From contig JANFAH010000001.1 in NCBI GenBank assembly GCA_024663395.1, forward strand, positions 3,162,001 through 3,226,000: a stretch of 64,000 nt of DNA. The letters run 5' to 3'. Below are positions 61,547-64,000 of the stretch, piece by piece. Position numbers and translations under genes: made by a program. How positions within the stretch are numbered: the first letter of the stretch is position 1; the number at the start of each line of letters is the position of its first letter. The notes beneath the pieces are model-generated. The model saw only the letters and a program-made list of their open reading frames with translations. It did no database searches and was not told the DNA's origin. The stretch comes from Pisolithus tinctorius. Its lineage: Eukaryota > Basidiomycota > Agaricomycetes > Boletales > Pisolithaceae.

Positions 61547-61997
61547 TGTTACGCTCGACCGAAGTCAAGACGTAGGGAGAGCTCAAACGCAGACTAAGGT
61601 TTCTACCGAGCAACGGCTGCAGTAACCTCTGTAAACGACAGAGGATTTAGGGCGACGCCGGTAAGAGTGGTCCTTGTAAGGGACACTGAAGGCGAAGTTC
61701 TGAGAACGCTGCGTATAATTGAACAGCTCAAGTCTGGATCTCCAGGACTTGAGCCAGCAGTCTAAATACTACACAGAGACGGACCATGAGGCGTCCGCAT
61801 GTAACGAGGTAACTACGCCATTGGTTGAACAACGGCGACACATGTCCTAAGCATGTAGCGAGCTAGTAACGCTAGTGGTGGAAACAGAGAGCCGTCGGAT
61901 CAGAGAGAAGACGGCTCTAAAAGGAAATTAAGTCCAACGGATCACAAACGAGGTAAACGTACAGCAAGAAGGGAAAAGTTAGGGGTGAAACGTAACA
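61547..61997 (-). repeat. 3' LTR of a Ty3/gypsy retrotransposon
   Basis: About 451 bp bounded by TGTTACG and CGTAACA, a 7 bp inverted repeat with TG..CA ends. It follows the retroelement pol stop (62035) on the minus strand. A polypurine tract abuts its inner edge. The 5 bp outside (GTTAG, 61542-61546) may be one copy of the target duplication; the partner is beyond the window. Confidence 0.85.
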
Positions 61998-62010
61998 TTA
62001 CCCCCTTTCT
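61998..62010 (-). other. polypurine tract of the retrotransposon
   Basis: On the minus strand AGAAAGGGGGTAA lies directly before the LTR, at the expected place for plus-strand priming of reverse transcription. Confidence 0.8.
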
Positions 62011-62034
62011 AAGCGTTGAAGTCCCCGACTTCAA

Positions 62035-64000
62035 CTACTCTCCATAAGGTTCTCCGGTCATATTACTGATGGCAGAGTCATCAAAATCAAAATCATTGTT
62101 GTACAAGTCATTATCCTCGCTCTCAACGAGGGTACGATCATCTACCAAGGCGGGGGTAGCAATTCTGTCCTGTAAAGGACGACGAGGGCAGATGGAAGGG
62201 CATTGGGCCTGAGTATGCCTGGGACGAGTGGCGTGACAAAGGGGACATTCATACAGTCTACAGTTGACGTGGATATGGCCGAGGCGACGGCAGACGTAAC
62301 ACGCTTGACGATAGCGTGGGTCGGACGGAGTAAGGGGTATATCGAACTCGGTCAAGGCGTTCAGCACAGGAGACGGCGGCAACTGTGCAAGGGATTCGAC
62401 GATGTTTAGCATGTAGTCAAGTTCTGCACGGGAGACGCCAAAGGCAGTCTCGGGGTCTACTTCGGACGGCGAGCTATGAGACTCGCAGGGTTGAGGGTTC
62501 GGGCCTGATAAGCAACAGGCATGGGGTCTATCTGCTCTACGAAGAGAGCGGGACGAATGAGAGGAGGACGACGACGATGGTGCGGGAGGGGAGGACGACT
62601 CGGAGGAAACTGGAGGAGAGGTTGCAGTTGAAGGTCTTCTAGACCCAGGCGGGGGAGGGGCGATCAACGTTGGATACTGACGAACATTATAAATGAGGTC
62701 GGCGCCTCCAAGGACATCAAAAAGTTTAAGGAGTAAGGGAACCTGTTGGACAGTGATTTCATTCAGGATGGTACGAGTGGGGGAAAGAAGGGGATTCTGG
62801 CGGTTGACATAACGGGAAAGTTCTTCAAGCCGAAGGGCTTGCATAGTGGCATGATATACAAGATCAAGAGGGGAGTCTTCGTCCACCTCATGATAGACAG
62901 TGCCAATGACAGCGGGGTCAGCAATGAAGAGTCGGTAAGAAGCAATCATTTGATCGCTGGCGGGTTGCCGTTGGCGACGAGCGAACGGGGTGTGGCGACG
63001 AGAAGATTCACGAGGATAGGTGTAACGACGAGGGGGCATTTCGAGGGTGATGTTTCTGATAGAATGGGTGGTGCATCGAGTAGGTTGTTTTTGAGGGGAA
63101 AAGTCTTTGGGGAATCGTTTCTTATAGGCGGAGAGCATATCTTCCGCATGTTCAAGGTGTGATTCTTTTTGCCACGAGTTTTCGGAAGAAGGGTAGCCTT
63201 TCCATTTGATTAAGAAGGCGTGTCCGCGGCCGGACCTCTTATGGCCGACTATTGCCTCAACTTCGTACTCTTCTTCCTCATTGACCAGGTCAGGTGGTGG
63301 AGTCGGGAAGTTCGGTCCGTGAATGTCATTTTCACGATAGGGCGATAAGAGAGAAGCATGGAAGACATTGTGGATCTTCCATCGTGCAGGAATCACGAGG
63401 CGATACGTTATTGGAGATAGGACGTTGGAGATTGTGAAGGGTCCTTCTCGCTTTGGTGCTAGCTTCCTATTCTCATAGGAGCATTTCAAATTTCGTGCTT
63501 CTAGCCAAACCTTATCACCTTTCTGGAACGGGGTGAAGGGTCGTGACGAGCGGTCTTTCATCGTTTTTCTGGCTAGGTTGTGTGCTGCGAGGGCTTCCTC
63601 CCTAGCTTTTCGGAGTTGCTCGAGTCTAGACTCAGCAGCGGGGAGGTGGGTTTCCGCAATCAGAGACGGAAGGGGTTTCGGTTCATAGCCGTACATGAGG
63701 TAGAACGGCGATTGATGTGTGACGGAGTGGGGTCGGTGGTTGTGCACGAATTCTGCCATGGGAAGGTTGGTTACCCATGAGGTGGGATCATTCTGGCAGA
63801 AGATGCGGAGATAGGTCTCCACTTCTTGGTTTACACGTTCTGTTTCTCCATCGGTCTGTGGGTGATACGCCGTTGACAGGGCAAGGGAGTATCCCAAAAG
63901 GGATGCGAGTTCTTTTGCAAAGGTAGAGGCGAATTGAGGGCCTCGATCAGATATGATTTTGTCATACAACCCAAAGCGGGAGTAGACCTTCTTGAAAAAT
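62035..64000 (-). CDS. chromovirus (Ty3/gypsy) pol, C-terminal part: integrase, chromodomain and zinc-knuckle tail
   Basis: Partial: the frame is open to the window edge. It begins inside the integrase core: IISDRGPQFAS holds the second catalytic Asp and YHPQTDGETERVNQEVE the Glu. GPF-type sequence (REGPFTISNVLSPITYRLVI) follows, then HNVFHASLLSPY and a chromodomain (EVEAIVGHKRSGRGHAFLIK, WKGYPSSENSWQ), which fits a chromovirus targeting chromatin. About 355 further residues follow in frame: an Arg-rich part, a helical segment, a Ser/Pro-rich linker, and CYVCRRLGHIHVNC, an exact CX2CX4HX4C knuckle (62260-62301). A second Cys/His cluster (CPLCHATRPRHTQAQC) and an acidic tail end it. No internal stop is seen in this part, so the copy may be young. 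Protease, RT and RNase H lie outside. Confidence 0.9.
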   Translation of the reverse strand, partial: FFKKVYSRFGLYDKIISDRGPQFASTFAKELASLLGYSLALSTAYHPQTDGETERVNQEVETYLRIFCQNDPTSWVTNLPMAEFVHNHRPHSVTHQSPFYLMYGYEPKPLPSLIAETHLPAAESRLEQLRKAREEALAAHNLARKTMKDRSSRPFTPFQKGDKVWLEARNLKCSYENRKLAPKREGPFTISNVLSPITYRLVIPARWKIHNVFHASLLSPYRENDIHGPNFPTPPPDLVNEEEEYEVEAIVGHKRSGRGHAFLIKWKGYPSSENSWQKESHLEHAEDMLSAYKKRFPKDFSPQKQPTRCTTHSIRNITLEMPPRRYTYPRESSRRHTPFARRQRQPASDQMIASYRLFIADPAVIGTVYHEVDEDSPLDLVYHATMQALRLEELSRYVNRQNPLLSPTRTILNEITVQQVPLLLKLFDVLGGADLIYNVRQYPTLIAPPPPGSRRPSTATSPPVSSESSSPPAPSSSSSSHSSRSLRRADRPHACCLSGPNPQPCESHSSPSEVDPETAFGVSRAELDYMLNIVESLAQLPPSPVLNALTEFDIPLTPSDPRYRQACYVCRRLGHIHVNCRLYECPLCHATRPRHTQAQCPSICPRRPLQDRIATPALVDDRTLVESEDNDLYNNDFDFDDSAISNMTGEPYGE

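Noticed and set aside
62746..63162. 138-codon plus-strand frame
   Set aside because: Antisense to the retrotransposon pol, which is clearly the coding strand (integrase and chromodomain motifs).

Overview
This window is nuclear DNA of a filamentous basidiomycete, most likely one of the Agaricomycotina. Nearly every gene is cut by many introns of about 45-60 bp with GT..AG ends and CTAAC/CTGAC-like branch sites. Small exons, a GC-AG intron and exons of only 6-15 nt also occur. The proteins read best against fungal families: KRE6/SKN1, SPG1, CDC6, YPK1, NAM9, GH95 and basidiomycete seven-helix membrane proteins. No rRNA, CRISPR or bacterial operon structure is visible.

Layout. 1-3.3 kb: no recognisable gene. 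3.3-10.5 kb: a divergent cell-wall pair, a KRE6/SKN1-type beta-glucan synthesis protein (-) and a multi-pass GT2 glycosyltransferase (+), sharing a 317 bp upstream region. 12.5-18.7 kb: V-ATPase subunit E (-) and a secreted-type GH95 alpha-L-fucosidase (+), interspersed with four identical tRNA-Gly(GCC) genes. 20.3-21.5 kb: a seven-helix membrane protein, followed by a 115 bp pogo-like MITE. 22.2-26.1 kb: divergent cell-cycle pair CDC6 (-) and SPG1/TEM1 GTPase (+). 27.4-29.7 kb: YPK1-type AGC kinase (-). 30.2-35.9 kb: eIF3L, a Cid1-type nucleotidyltransferase and a Qc-SNARE (all +). 36.2-38.7 kb: class I glutamine amidotransferase (-) and a CUE1-like ER protein (+). 39.7-46.5 kb: GH3-family acyl-amido synthetase (+), mitochondrial ribosomal protein uS4m/NAM9 (-) and gamma-tubulin complex component GCP2 (+). 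48.2-57.6 kb: two tandem ferric reductases (-) and an MFS transporter (-).

The right end (59-64 kb) is mobile DNA. A PIF/Harbinger-like element carries a transposase (+) and a convergent partner ORF (-). A chromodomain Ty3/gypsy retrotransposon, of which the 3' LTR, polypurine tract and the end of pol are in the window, appears to have landed in an intron of the partner ORF. The transposase has one in-frame stop just before its catalytic Glu region, so this copy is probably dead. The retroelement's pol continues past the chromodomain for about 355 residues and ends in a CCHC zinc knuckle, which is unusual.

Housekeeping genes (replication, translation, vesicle fusion, ER quality control, mitosis) dominate the middle. 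They are separated by gene-free stretches of 0.5-3 kb in which I could find no conserved coding signal. Start and splice sites were inferred by eye from reading frame, splice consensus and recalled family motifs. No alignment or database search was run.
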